21,318 nucleotides of DNA from Bacillota bacterium (GTDB lineage Bacteria; Bacillota; Clostridia; DSM-8532): assembly GCA_023459915.1 (NCBI GenBank), contig JAEWSN010000173.1, forward strand, positions 1 to 21,318. Direction: 5' to 3'. The notes below the pieces were generated by a model that was not told the origin of the DNA, did no database searches, and saw only the letters and a program-made list of their open reading frames with translations. Shown here piece by piece: positions 5,765-14,732 of this stretch (position 1 is its first letter; the number at the start of each line of letters is the position of its first letter). Made by a program: the position numbers and the translations under genes.

Positions 5765-8371
5765 ATGCAGCTGATACTGGACTTGCCTGTCGCCATCAAT
5801 TTGTTGTCCGGGATCCTCGCCCTCTCGGTCCTGACATATCTGTACGGTCGCAAGCCGGCGCGCGGCATCCGCGCGTTGCGGCTGCTGATGGCCTCGCTGG
5901 CCTGGTGGGCAATTTTCAATGCCATCGAGCTGGCCGTGCCCAACACACAGGCGCGCATCTGGCTGTCGAAAATCAGCTATTTCGGCATTGCCGCGGCATC
6001 CCCTGCCTGGGTGAGCTTTGCGCTGGCCTACCGCCAGCGGACGTACGCGGCCAGCCGGTGGGTGCGTGCGGCCATTTGGGGCAGCACTGTTTATGTGCTG
6101 CTTGCGGTGTTCACCAACGAATGGCATCATCTGGTCTGGGTCAGCACCGTGCCCGATCCGGCGCTCGGTGGCCGGATTGTCTACAGGCATGGCCCCGCGC
6201 TGTTTGCCTATGCCGCCATGGCGTACGCGATGCTTTTCATCGGCGCGGCCGTGCTGGTGCGTGCCTCCCTGTCGGACAAATCGCTCCACCGCCGCCAGAC
6301 AAGCCTGATGGTCGCCGCGGCCGTGTTTCCGCTGGTGGGCAACGCGGCCTACCTGCTGCGCATGCTGCCGGTGGCGGGGCTCGATCCCACCCCCATTCTC
6401 TTCATCCTTTCGGGGGTGCTCATCGCGCTGGCCATCCGCCGTTACCGGCTGTTCGATTTGCTGCCGGTCGCGCGGGAACGGCTGTTTGACGCCATGAACG
6501 TGGCGGTGTTCGTGCTCAACCGAGAGGGACAACTCGCGGACATGAACCGACACGCGCGCGAATGGCTGGTTTGTGACGACGCAAGGATGAAATGGCTTGG
6601 GGAAAAGCCGGAACGGGCATTTCCCCTGTTGGCACCGGTCATCGACGGGCTTGCAGCAATTCATCTTCCGGCAGGTGAGGAAATGGTGGGGGAAGTCGGG
6701 TTTGCGCCGGGCACACAAGGGGGGCCACCAGATGAAACGAGAGACAGTGAACGTCGTCGCCAGCGGGACGAAGCACTGCCCAGGGAGAGGGGGACGGTGC
6801 AACAGCTGGCGGATGGCCGCTGGTTTGTGGCTGTGCAAGCTCCCCTGCTGGATGAATCGGGGCATCAGGAGGGATACCTGCTGACACTTCAGGACATCAC
6901 GAGACCCAAAGAGAATGAATTGCAGCTGCAGCGGGACAAGCAGCTGCTGGAGGAAGCCCGGGTTGCCGCAGACGAGGCGAACCAGGCCAAGCGTGTGTTT
7001 CTGACCAACATGTCCCATGAGATGCGCACGCCACTGATGGCCATTTCAGGATATTTGTCCCTGCTGACATCCGAACCGCTCTCAGCGCTGCAGCGGCAGC
7101 ACGCGCAGGAAATCGGCGTGGCCTCGGACGCGTTGCTCTCCCTGGTCAACGAGATGCTCGACTTGTCGCGCATCGAGGCCGGCCGTATGGAGCTCGAACG
7201 CATGCCGTTCCGTATGGATGTGCTGGTGGAGGAGTGCGCGTCCCTGCTCGCGGTCCGTCTGCTGGATCGTCCGGTTGACCTCGTGTTCGAAACAAGCGTC
7301 CCGGCGCCGCTGGTTGTGGGCGACCGGGGACGGGTCCGCCAGATGATTCTCAACCTGGTCGGGAATGCGGTCAAATTTACGGAGAACGGTGCGATTCATC
7401 TCATCTTGCGGGAGGCGGCCTCCGCCGAATTGCCGGATCCATCGGGAGACATGTCCTTGTCGGTGGGCGGCATGGCCAAGCAGTCGCGGGACGTGCCGAA
7501 GCATGGTGACATGGCATGGATCGCCCTGGAGGTGCGCGATACCGGTCCCGGGATTGCCGAAGAGGTGCAACCCCGGTTGTTTGAGCCGTTCGTGCAGGCC
7601 AATGCGGACATTTCCCGCCGGTATGGCGGCAGCGGCCTGGGGCTGGCCATCACCGCGCGCATCGCCCAGGCCATGGGCGGTGTGGTGCGCCTGGAGAGCT
7701 GGCCCGGCCTTGGATCCGCATTCACGCTGGTATTGCCGTTCCCCATCCTTTCCCTGGCCGGGGAGGGCTTGTGCCCGCTTTTGGGGGAGCGTGTGCTGGT
7801 TCATCAGGGGGTCTTGCGCAAGGTGGCGGCGGCACGGGTGCCGGTGGATGACGGGGCGGCGGACGTGATGCCCGCCCTGCTGGATGACGTGCCACCGGTT
7901 CTGCTGGATGACGCGCCCGACGGGGCGGCTGCCGGCAAGGATGCGGCCGACAGCGATGTCGCCGGCAGAAATGACGTCAACAGGCAGGCGGTCACCGAAT
8001 CTGCCGCGCACATCCTGCTGGTGGAGGACACACAAGCCAATCTGCGGCTCATGACCCACCTGCTCGAGCGCATGGGATACCGGGTCACGTCTGCGACGAC
8101 AGGGCTGGAGGCGGTGGATCTGTATGGGATGGATCCCCCGGATCTCATTTTGATGGACATTCAGATGCCGGTCATGGACGGCATGGAGGCCACGCGGTTC
8201 ATCCGCTCGCTGGAACAGGGTCAGGGGCGCGTGCCCATTGTTGCCATGACGGCCAACGCCATGGAGGGGGAGCGGCAGGCCTGTTACGATGCGGGAATGG
8301 ACGATTTCCTGTCCAAGCCGGTCAAGCCGGCGGTGCTGGCGGAGCGTGTGCGCCACTGGCTCGCGCGGTGA
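5765..8371 (+). CDS. Membrane hybrid histidine kinase with 7TM-type sensor and C-terminal receiver
   Basis: An 868-residue hybrid sensor kinase. Residues 1-225 hold about seven hydrophobic segments resembling the histidine-kinase N-terminal 7TM region. Residues about 235-380 are a PAS-like module ending in LLTLQDITR, interrupted by a charged, low-complexity stretch near 318-345. A short coiled coil leads to HisKA with His418 in MSHEMRTP. The ATPase domain has the N box around Asn534, DTGPGI at 592-597 and GGSGLGLAI at 621-629. A low-complexity linker (about 675-745) precedes a receiver with Glu754/Asp755, phosphosite Asp798, Thr829 and Lys851. The ATG at 5765 is preferred over an upstream in-frame GTG (5753) because GGAGGG (5755-5760) precedes it. 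A terminator at 8379-8400 closes the cluster. The signal sensed is unknown. Confidence 0.93.
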   Translation: MQLILDLPVAINLLSGILALSVLTYLYGRKPARGIRALRLLMASLAWWAIFNAIELAVPNTQARIWLSKISYFGIAAASPAWVSFALAYRQRTYAASRWVRAAIWGSTVYVLLAVFTNEWHHLVWVSTVPDPALGGRIVYRHGPALFAYAAMAYAMLFIGAAVLVRASLSDKSLHRRQTSLMVAAAVFPLVGNAAYLLRMLPVAGLDPTPILFILSGVLIALAIRRYRLFDLLPVARERLFDAMNVAVFVLNREGQLADMNRHAREWLVCDDARMKWLGEKPERAFPLLAPVIDGLAAIHLPAGEEMVGEVGFAPGTQGGPPDETRDSERRRQRDEALPRERGTVQQLADGRWFVAVQAPLLDESGHQEGYLLTLQDITRPKENELQLQRDKQLLEEARVAADEANQAKRVFLTNMSHEMRTPLMAISGYLSLLTSEPLSALQRQHAQEIGVASDALLSLVNEMLDLSRIEAGRMELERMPFRMDVLVEECASLLAVRLLDRPVDLVFETSVPAPLVVGDRGRVRQMILNLVGNAVKFTENGAIHLILREAASAELPDPSGDMSLSVGGMAKQSRDVPKHGDMAWIALEVRDTGPGIAEEVQPRLFEPFVQANADISRRYGGSGLGLAITARIAQAMGGVVRLESWPGLGSAFTLVLPFPILSLAGEGLCPLLGERVLVHQGVLRKVAAARVPVDDGAADVMPALLDDVPPVLLDDAPDGAAAGKDAADSDVAGRNDVNRQAVTESAAHILLVEDTQANLRLMTHLLERMGYRVTSATTGLEAVDLYGMDPPDLILMDIQMPVMDGMEATRFIRSLEQGQGRVPIVAMTANAMEGERQACYDAGMDDFLSKPVKPAVLAERVRHWLAR

Positions 8372-8378
8372 AGTCCGT

Positions 8379-8400
8379 CCGGGCCAATTGCCCGGTTTTT
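8379..8400 (+). terminator. Rho-independent terminator after the hybrid kinase gene
   Basis: A 6-bp GC stem, CCGGGC (8379-8384) with GCCCGG (8390-8395), has a 5-nt loop followed by five T. It separates the phosphorelay cluster from the exporter operon. Confidence 0.75.
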
Positions 8401-8510
8401 GCAGACATTTTTCTCTCCTGACGGTATCGAAGTGCGTATCATGGGAAGATACAAAATGCACAGCAGGCGCGCGGGAAATCTTCGAGATACGCGCGCGGGA
8501 GGATACGCAC

Positions 8511-9275
8511 GTGATTGTTGTCGAAGGACTCACCAAGGTATACCGCAATGGCAATTTGTCCGTGGAGGCGCTGCGCGGCATCGATCTCACCATCAAGGAG
8601 GGGGAGTTTACCGCCATCATGGGCCCTTCCGGTTCCGGCAAATCCACCATGATGAATATTCTGGGGTGCCTGGATCGGGCGACGGAAGGCAGATACATGC
8701 TTGACGGCGTGGATGTGTCCGGCATGGACGACAACCAGCTGGCCGGCATCCGAAACCAGAAAATCGGATTTGTGTTCCAGTCGTTCAACCTGTTGCCCCG
8801 CATCAGCGCGCTCCGCAATGTGGAGCTGCCCATGCTGTATGCCAATCTGCACGCCAAGGAGCGGACCCGCCGGGCCATGGAGGCGCTCGAACGCGTGGGG
8901 CTGGGGGATCGGGTGCATCACAAGCCCAATGAGCTTTCCGGCGGTCAGCGCCAGCGCGTTGCCATTGCCCGCGCGCTGGTCAACAACCCCGCCGTCATCC
9001 TGGCCGACGAGCCCACCGGCAATCTCGACAGCCTCTCGGGCGAGGAGATCATGATCATTTTCCAGCAGCTGAACCGGGAAGGCGTCACGGTGGTCATCGT
9101 CACGCACGAGCCGGACATTGCCTCGCACACCCATCGGCGGGTGGTGTTCCGTGACGGGCGCATCCAGGCGGACGAATGGCATGAGGAACAGGTGGATGCC
9201 CGCGTGGAGCTTGAACGCATGCAGCGTGACGCCCTGCACGCCCTGGCGGGAGATCGGGGAGAGGCGGCACAATGA
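8511..9275 (+). CDS. ABC transporter ATPase, MacB/LolD type
   Basis: A 254-residue nucleotide-binding subunit that powers a MacB-type exporter at the inner face of the membrane. Walker A GPSGSGKST is at 38-46, the Q-loop in FVFQSFNLLP near 88-96, the signature LSGGQ at 142-146, Walker B VILADEP at 162-168 and the switch His199. The string GQRQRVAIARALVNNP and the DEPTGNLDS segment are typical of the MacB/LolD group. The open frame extends upstream to 8289 inside the kinase gene, but GTG at 8511 with GGGAGG at 8497-8502 is the natural start and begins at the conserved first strand. The stop overlaps the next start as ATGA, so translation is coupled. Confidence 0.93.
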   Translation: MIVVEGLTKVYRNGNLSVEALRGIDLTIKEGEFTAIMGPSGSGKSTMMNILGCLDRATEGRYMLDGVDVSGMDDNQLAGIRNQKIGFVFQSFNLLPRISALRNVELPMLYANLHAKERTRRAMEALERVGLGDRVHHKPNELSGGQRQRVAIARALVNNPAVILADEPTGNLDSLSGEEIMIIFQQLNREGVTVVIVTHEPDIASHTHRRVVFRDGRIQADEWHEEQVDARVELERMQRDALHALAGDRGEAAQ

Positions 9276-10624
9276 AAAAGCGGACCAAATGGCTCATCCT
9301 TTTTGCGGCCGTGCTTGCGGCGGCGTTGCTGATCCTGTTCAACACGGTCTGGAAGGGTGAACCGGAAATGGAGATCAACGGCACGGGCGAGGTGGCCGTG
9401 GGAGAACTGGAAGCGTCCATCTCGGCCAGCGGCGTGCTGGCGGCCCGGGAAACCCGGGATGTCTATGTGGAAACTCCGGTCAAGGTGACCGAGGTGCTGG
9501 TGGATGTGGATGAGCCGGTGAAAAAGGGCCAGCCTGTGCTGGCGGTGGATTTGGCGGATCTCGAGACACAGCTGGCCCAGGCGGTGCTCAATCGCGACAG
9601 TCAGGAGCTGACCCTGCGCCGGGTGCGTGACATAGACGCGGTGGCCAATCTGGAGTCGCTGCGGCTCGCGGTGCAGCAGGCGCAGGGGGTGCTGGCCGCC
9701 GACCAGGCGACGCTCGCGCGCGCGCAGGCAGACCTGACGGCAGCCGCCCCGCTGTATGAAGCCGGTGCGATGTCCGATACGGAGTATCAGCGCCACCAGC
9801 GGACGGTGGAGGATGCCGGCCGCCGGGTGTCCCTTTCCCAAATCAGCCTCTCACAGGCACAGGCCAATCTGGCCAACAGCCGGCAGACCACGGAGAAAAC
9901 CGATGCGCAGCGCGCGTTGGACATCGAAACCCAGGAAAACCTGCTCCGGCTTCAGGAGCTGAATGTCCAGACACTTCAGGATCGCCTGGATCGCCTGAAG
10001 GCGGCGATGCTTGCGCCCATGGACGGCGTGGTGACCCAGATGGCGGCTCAAGCCGGCAGCAGTCTGGGTGTGGCGGTTTCGGCGTATCAGGTCTCCGATC
10101 TTGGCGCGCTGGAGGTCAATGCCCAGGTCAAGGAAGTGGAATCCCGAAAGGTCAGCGTGGGGCAGCAGGTGGAAATCACGGGTGACGGCATCGATGAGAC
10201 CCTCGTCGTGACCGGCAGGGTTTCCCGCATCGCCGCCACCGCCTCCACGGCAAGAACCACGGTGGGCGAGGAGACCGTGCTGGAAATCGTGGTGGCCGTG
10301 GACAATCCCTCTGCCGCGCTGCGTCCGGGACTCTCTGTCACGGCGCGCATCATCACGGACACCCGGTCCTCGGTGCCCATCATCCGGTACGCGATGCTGA
10401 CGGAGACGCCGGAAGGCAATCCGGCCGTGTTCCGGCTGGAGAACGGCCGCGCCGTGCTGACGCCCATTGAAACCGGCATCACCGCCGATTTGGACATCGA
10501 GGTGACCGACGGGCTTGCGGGCGGGGAAGTTCTTGTCCTCAACCCTCCTCAGGAGATGCGGGACGGGGACAAGGTGGTGCTGCGCGAGGAGGCGGGCGGC
10601 TTCTTCGGAGGATTTGGCCGATGA
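9272..10624 (+). CDS. Periplasmic-adaptor-like (HlyD/MacA) membrane fusion protein
   Basis: A 450-residue membrane fusion subunit of the exporter. Residues 7-25 are a single N-terminal membrane anchor. A biotinyl-lipoyl-like half follows (about 60-95, ending in VKKGQPVLAVD), then a long coiled coil rich in Gln, Ala and Leu (about 100-245). The second lipoyl half is around APMDGVVTQM, followed by beta-barrel and membrane-proximal domains. The C-terminus is Gly/Phe rich (GGFFGGFGR). In a single-membrane Bacillota this would be an extracellular adaptor linked to the permease, as in other MacAB-like sets. Start and stop overlap both neighbours by ATGA, showing a three-gene operon. Confidence 0.9.
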   Translation: MKKRTKWLILFAAVLAAALLILFNTVWKGEPEMEINGTGEVAVGELEASISASGVLAARETRDVYVETPVKVTEVLVDVDEPVKKGQPVLAVDLADLETQLAQAVLNRDSQELTLRRVRDIDAVANLESLRLAVQQAQGVLAADQATLARAQADLTAAAPLYEAGAMSDTEYQRHQRTVEDAGRRVSLSQISLSQAQANLANSRQTTEKTDAQRALDIETQENLLRLQELNVQTLQDRLDRLKAAMLAPMDGVVTQMAAQAGSSLGVAVSAYQVSDLGALEVNAQVKEVESRKVSVGQQVEITGDGIDETLVVTGRVSRIAATASTARTTVGEETVLEIVVAVDNPSAALRPGLSVTARIITDTRSSVPIIRYAMLTETPEGNPAVFRLENGRAVLTPIETGITADLDIEVTDGLAGGEVLVLNPPQEMRDGDKVVLREEAGGFFGGFGR

Positions 10625-11823
10625 CGCTGTTCGAGATTCTGCGCCAGTCGCTCGAGAGCCTGCGCGGCAACAAGCTGCGGTCGTTTCTCACCATGCTGGG
10701 CATCATCATGGGGGTGTTCTCCATCATTGCCATCGTGGCCACGGGCAACGCCATCAAGGTCTATGTCAACACGGAGTTCGAGAAAATCGGCTCGAACACG
10801 GTGGTGGTCCAGACAAGAAACGATGGACCCGTGGATTCCCTGACCATGGCGGATGTGGACATCATTCGCGACGCCATTCCGGATCTCAAGAATGTGGCCC
10901 CCTATTACACCGGTTCCGGCGGCACCGTCCGCATCGACACCAAGACGCGCCGTCTGCTGTTCAACGGGGTGGTGCCCGTATCCCGGGAACAGTCCTCCAT
11001 TGAGATCATGGATGGCCGGTACATCACCGAGTCTGATGTCAAGACAAGGGCGAAGGTGTGCCTCATCAGCGCGTCCACCGCCTACCAGGTGTACCGGCGC
11101 ACGGGGGTGGTGGGCGAGAAGTTCACCTTCCGGGCCAGAACCGGGGAGACGGTTTCCCTCACCGTGGTCGGCATCATCGAGAGTCAAATCGACACGCTGA
11201 CCAGCATGTTCGGCGATGAGGCGCCGGTGCCCATCCACCTGCCCATCACCACCGCGATGGAACTGGCCGGCAACCGGGATGTCAGCGAAATCCGGCTGGT
11301 CATGCCGGAGAGCGACATGCTCCGGGAAGCCGGCGTGCAGGCGGTCAAGGCGCTTGAGTTCGTGCATGGGGTGGAACAGGCCTACACGGCGGCAAGCTCG
11401 GACGATGTGCTGACGCAGTTGAACAACATTCTGGGCATGATCCAGATCGCGCTGGGCATCATCGCGGCGGTGACGCTGGCGGTGGGCGGCATCGGCATTG
11501 TGAACATCCTGCTGGTCTCCGTGACCGAGCGGACGCGTGAAATTGGCGTCCGCAAGGCGCTTGGTGCCAAACGCCGCGACATCGTGTGGCAGTTTGTGGC
11601 CGAAGCCGTACTCATGACAGGGTTTTCCGGGATCATCGGCATCGCCATGGGGGTGGGCGCGGGTTCCGTCATCTCCGCGGTCATCGATATCCCGCCGGTT
11701 GTCGACTTGCCCACCGTCATCCTTGCGTTCCTCTTCTCGCTGGTGCTTGGGCTCGGGTTTGGCGTGTATCCCGCCAAGCGCGCCGCGGATCTGGACCCAA
11801 TAGAGTCCCTCCGGTACGAGTGA
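10621..11823 (+). CDS. MacB-type ABC transporter permease (FtsX-like)
   Basis: A 400-residue permease. Membrane segment one is at about 21-45 (SFLTMLGIIMGVFSIIAIVA). A large extracytoplasmic MacB core domain spans about 50-240. Three more membrane segments, near 275-300, 328-352 and 362-385, form the FtsX-like domain. The hallmark ERTREIGVRKALGAKRRDI loop and the C-terminal YPAKRAADLDPIESLRYE are present. With the ATPase and adaptor it forms a tripartite exporter; in Bacillota such sets often handle peptides, antibiotics or lipoprotein-like substrates (family knowledge), but no substrate can be assigned here. The stop codon is followed after three bases by a perfect inverted repeat rather than a typical terminator. 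Confidence 0.93.
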   Translation: MTLFEILRQSLESLRGNKLRSFLTMLGIIMGVFSIIAIVATGNAIKVYVNTEFEKIGSNTVVVQTRNDGPVDSLTMADVDIIRDAIPDLKNVAPYYTGSGGTVRIDTKTRRLLFNGVVPVSREQSSIEIMDGRYITESDVKTRAKVCLISASTAYQVYRRTGVVGEKFTFRARTGETVSLTVVGIIESQIDTLTSMFGDEAPVPIHLPITTAMELAGNRDVSEIRLVMPESDMLREAGVQAVKALEFVHGVEQAYTAASSDDVLTQLNNILGMIQIALGIIAAVTLAVGGIGIVNILLVSVTERTREIGVRKALGAKRRDIVWQFVAEAVLMTGFSGIIGIAMGVGAGSVISAVIDIPPVVDLPTVILAFLFSLVLGLGFGVYPAKRAADLDPIESLRYE

Positions 11824-11826
11824 GTG

Positions 11827-11863
11827 ATTGGGGTCAGACCCCGGTGCGGGGTCTGACCCCAAT
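11827..11863. repeat. Perfect 16-bp inverted repeat made of two GGGGTCAGACCCC units
   Basis: ATTGGGGTCAGACCCC (11827-11842) and its exact reverse complement (11848-11863) are separated by 5 bases. Each arm is itself a palindrome centred on one base. The same 13-base core recurs at 14921-14968. There is no T run, so a classical terminator is unlikely, though the hairpin could protect the 3' end of the exporter mRNA. Confidence 0.9.
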
Positions 11864-11898
11864 GCCCGTTGCCGCGGGTGAAACCGGTCCTTGAGGTG

Positions 11899-11907
11899 TG
11901 CTATACT
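11899..11907 (+). promoter_or_regulatory. Extended -10 promoter of the NUDIX-tex unit
   Basis: TGC followed by TATACT (11902-11907) is a near-perfect extended -10. No clear -35 hexamer is seen, as is common for such promoters. The start site would be near 11914, about 50 nt before the NUDIX start codon. Confidence 0.55.
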
Positions 11908-11963
11908 GTCGGTGACAATGCCGGCCGGGCTGCGGTTGCGGTGGGCAGCGACAAGGAGGCCGC

Positions 11964-12431
11964 ATGGGCTATATTTCGGAGATGAGAAGAAGCGTCGGTT
12001 GTGCCCCGCTGTTCATGCCGGGTGCCGGCGTCTTTTTTGTGGACGCGGAGAACCGCGCGCTGCTGCAGCGCCGCCGGGACAACGGGCTGTGGGCGGGCAC
12101 CGGCGGTTCCATGGAACTGGGAGAGACCTTTGAGCAGACCGTGCGCCGGGAGGCGGTGGAGGAAGTGGGGCTGTATCCGGTTTCCCTGGAGCGGCTGAAT
12201 GTGTATTCCGGAGAATCACAGCACTACACCTACCCCAATGGCGACGAGGTGTATGTGGTGTCTGTCGCGTTTGTCAGCACCGTCTATGAGGGCAAGTTGC
12301 GGGTGGACCCGGAGGAATGCCTGGAAGCCCGCTTTTTTGCGTTGTCCGAATTCCCGGAGGAGGCCATGACGCATCCGCCGGATCGGCCGATGCTTGAGGA
12401 TTTGAAGCAATGGATGAGAACAAAGAGGTGA
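11964..12431 (+). CDS. NUDIX hydrolase
   Basis: A 155-residue cytosolic pyrophosphohydrolase. The complete Nudix box GX5EX7REUXEEXGU lies at residues 48-70, with Gly48, Glu54, Arg62-Glu63, Glu66-Glu67 and Gly69 all in place, so metal binding and catalysis should be intact. The sequence before it (GAGVFFVDAENRALLQRRRDNGLWAGTGGSME) is the normal family beta-strand pattern. The substrate cannot be told; candidates are nucleoside diphosphate derivatives or damaged nucleotides. AAGGAGG at 11953-11959 lies 4 nt before the ATG. The gene ends 6 nt before tex, so the two are probably co-transcribed. Confidence 0.92.
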   Translation: MGYISEMRRSVGCAPLFMPGAGVFFVDAENRALLQRRRDNGLWAGTGGSMELGETFEQTVRREAVEEVGLYPVSLERLNVYSGESQHYTYPNGDEVYVVSVAFVSTVYEGKLRVDPEECLEARFFALSEFPEEAMTHPPDRPMLEDLKQWMRTKR

Positions 12432-12437
12432 CACCCC

Positions 12438-14606
12438 ATGAATCTGACCCAACGCATCGCAACGGAAATGAATCTGGAAGCCCGTCATGTCGGGAGCATC
12501 ATTGAACTGATCGACGCGGGCAACACCATCCCCTTCATTGCCCGGTATCGAAAAGAGATGACCGGCTCCATTGACGATCAGGTGCTGCGCGCGCTGGCCG
12601 ATCGGCTGCAGGCGCTGCGCACCCTGGAAGCGCGCCGCGTGGAGGTCGCCCGGCTGGTCGAGGAACAGGGCAAGACGACGGACGCGTTTGCCGAGGCGCT
12701 GGCCCGCGCCCAAACCCTGACCGAAATTGAGGATTTGTACCGGCCCTTCCGCCCCAAACGGCGCACCCGCGCCTCCATGGCCCGGGACAAGGGCCTGGAG
12801 CCCCTGGCCCTGCTGCTGATGCTGCAGGATGCGGCGCTGAACCCCGAAGTGGCCGCGCAGCCGTTTGTGGATCCGGAAAAGGGTGTGGCGGATGTGGCCG
12901 AGGCCCTGCAGGGCGCCCGTGACATTTTGGCCGAGCAGGTCTCCGATGACGCGGAGATCCGCCGCAACATCCGGGATGTGGTGCTGCGTGACGGTGTGGT
13001 GACAGTTTCCGCCAAAAAGGAGGAGGACTCTCCCTACCGCATGTACTATCAGTTCCAGGAGCCGGTGGCGCGCATCGCGCCGCATCGTGTGTCGGCGATA
13101 GACCGCGGGGAGCGGGAGGAGTGGCTGCAGGTGAAAATTCTCATGCCGGAGGATCGCATCCTCGGCGGCATGCTGCGGACCGTGCTCAAGCCCGGCACCG
13201 ATGGATCGTCGCCTGCGGGGAAACAGGTGGTGCAGGCGGCCACGGATGCCTGGCAGCGGCTCATTGCGCCCTCGATGGAGAATGAGATTCGGAACACCCT
13301 GTCCGAAATGGCATCCGAACAGGCCATCTCCGTGTTCGCCAAGAATCTGGGCGGTCTGCTGATGCAGCCGCCCATCCGCGCAAAGGCCATTTTGGGGCTG
13401 GATCCGGCCTTCCGGACCGGCTGCAAGCTGGCGGTGGTGGATGGCACCGGCGCGGTGCTGTACACAGGCGTCATTTACCCCACGCCGCCGCAAAGCCGTG
13501 TGGAGGAATCCGAAAAGGTGGTGGCCGCCCTGATTGCGCGCCATGACATCGAGGTCGTCGCCATCGGCAACGGCACCGCATCGCGGGAATCCGAGAAATT
13601 CGTCGCCGATCTGCTGCGCAAGCTGACCCGGCGGGTGCATTATGTCATGGTCAGCGAGGCCGGCGCGTCGGTGTATTCGGCCTCCAAGCTCGCGGCCGAG
13701 GAGTTTCCGGAGTTCGATGTCTCCCTGCGCTCCGCGGTGTCCATTGCCCGGCGTCTCCTCGATCCGCTGGCCGAATTGGTGAAAATTGATCCCAAGGCCA
13801 TCGGGGTGGGGCAGTATCAGCATGATGTGAATGCCAAACGGCTGGATGAGGCGCTTTCCGGTGTGGTGGAGGACTGCGTGAACCGGGTGGGTGTTGATTT
13901 GAATACCGCCTCTCCTTCCCTGCTGTCCCATGTGGCCGGGGTCAATGCCACCGTGGCGTCCAACATTGTGGCGTACCGGCAGGAGAACGGGCGGTTTGCC
14001 AGCCGCAAGCAGCTCAAGAAGGTCAAAAAGCTCGGGGACAAGGCATTCGAGCAATGCGCGGGGTTCCTGCGGATTCCGGGCGGGGAGGATTTGCTCGACA
14101 ATACCGGTGTCCACCCGGAATCCTACGCGGCGGTGAAAAAACTGCTGACGCTGGCCGGGCTGGATGCCAAGTCCCTGAATCCCGCCGCCCTGGCCACACT
14201 GCCCCTGTGGGCACGGCAACGCGGATTGGCGCGGACAGCCGAAGAAATCGGGGTGGGCGAGCCGACACTGGCGGACATCCTGACTGAACTGGCCAAACCG
14301 GGGCGTGACCCGCGCGACGAGCTGCCCAAGCCGGTGCTGTCGTCCGAAGTGCTGGAAATGAAGGATCTCAAGCCGGGGATGATGCTCACCGGCACGGTTC
14401 GGAATGTCGCCGATTTCGGGGCGTTTGTGGACATCGGGGTGCATCAGGACGGTCTGGTGCATGTGTCCGAACTCTCGGACCGGTTTGTGCGCAACCCCAT
14501 GGAGGTGGTGACCGTGGGAGACGTGGTCACCGTCCGGGTGCTGTCGGTGGATTCCGTGAGAAAGCGGATTTCCCTGTCCATGAAAACGCCGCGCGACAAT
14601 GTGTGA
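12438..14606 (+). CDS. tex: Tex family RNA-binding transcription accessory protein
   Basis: A 722-residue Tex/YhgF protein, a conserved cytosolic nucleic-acid-binding factor linked to transcription and RNA processing. The N-terminal helical region includes the typical ELIDAGNTIPFIARYRKEMTG. The YqgF/RNase H-like domain begins around residue 319 (ILGLDPAFRTGCKLAVVD). The family string GVGQYQHDV is near 457-465. Helix-hairpin-helix motifs lie around 486-555 (DLNTASPSLLSHVAGVN), and an S1 RNA-binding domain at about 644-718 (GTVRNVADFGAFVDIGV). Length is typical. Ribosome binding site AGAGGTG lies 7 nt before the ATG. The antisense strand has an uninterrupted frame longer than the gene itself, which is a codon-bias effect. 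Confidence 0.96.
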   Translation: MNLTQRIATEMNLEARHVGSIIELIDAGNTIPFIARYRKEMTGSIDDQVLRALADRLQALRTLEARRVEVARLVEEQGKTTDAFAEALARAQTLTEIEDLYRPFRPKRRTRASMARDKGLEPLALLLMLQDAALNPEVAAQPFVDPEKGVADVAEALQGARDILAEQVSDDAEIRRNIRDVVLRDGVVTVSAKKEEDSPYRMYYQFQEPVARIAPHRVSAIDRGEREEWLQVKILMPEDRILGGMLRTVLKPGTDGSSPAGKQVVQAATDAWQRLIAPSMENEIRNTLSEMASEQAISVFAKNLGGLLMQPPIRAKAILGLDPAFRTGCKLAVVDGTGAVLYTGVIYPTPPQSRVEESEKVVAALIARHDIEVVAIGNGTASRESEKFVADLLRKLTRRVHYVMVSEAGASVYSASKLAAEEFPEFDVSLRSAVSIARRLLDPLAELVKIDPKAIGVGQYQHDVNAKRLDEALSGVVEDCVNRVGVDLNTASPSLLSHVAGVNATVASNIVAYRQENGRFASRKQLKKVKKLGDKAFEQCAGFLRIPGGEDLLDNTGVHPESYAAVKKLLTLAGLDAKSLNPAALATLPLWARQRGLARTAEEIGVGEPTLADILTELAKPGRDPRDELPKPVLSSEVLEMKDLKPGMMLTGTVRNVADFGAFVDIGVHQDGLVHVSELSDRFVRNPMEVVTVGDVVTVRVLSVDSVRKRISLSMKTPRDNV

Positions 14607-14732
14607 GCGGGATCTGTTGTTTTGCCGAGGTGCGGTGTGGTAACATGGAAAGGCAAGGAACACTGCGAAGCACGGACGGCCGGACAGCCGTGACGCGCCG
14701 TAAAAGTGGCCTGACGAGAGGAGTTGAACAGT

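Noticed and set aside
8289..8510. Upstream extension of the ABC ATPase frame
   Set aside because: It overlaps the end of the hybrid kinase gene and crosses the terminator; the GTG at 8511 has a proper ribosome binding site and fits the family.
8401..8510. Promoter for the exporter operon between the kinase terminator and the ATPase start
   Set aside because: Candidate hexamers (TTGCAG, TATCAT) are not correctly spaced; a promoter is expected here but I could not place it.
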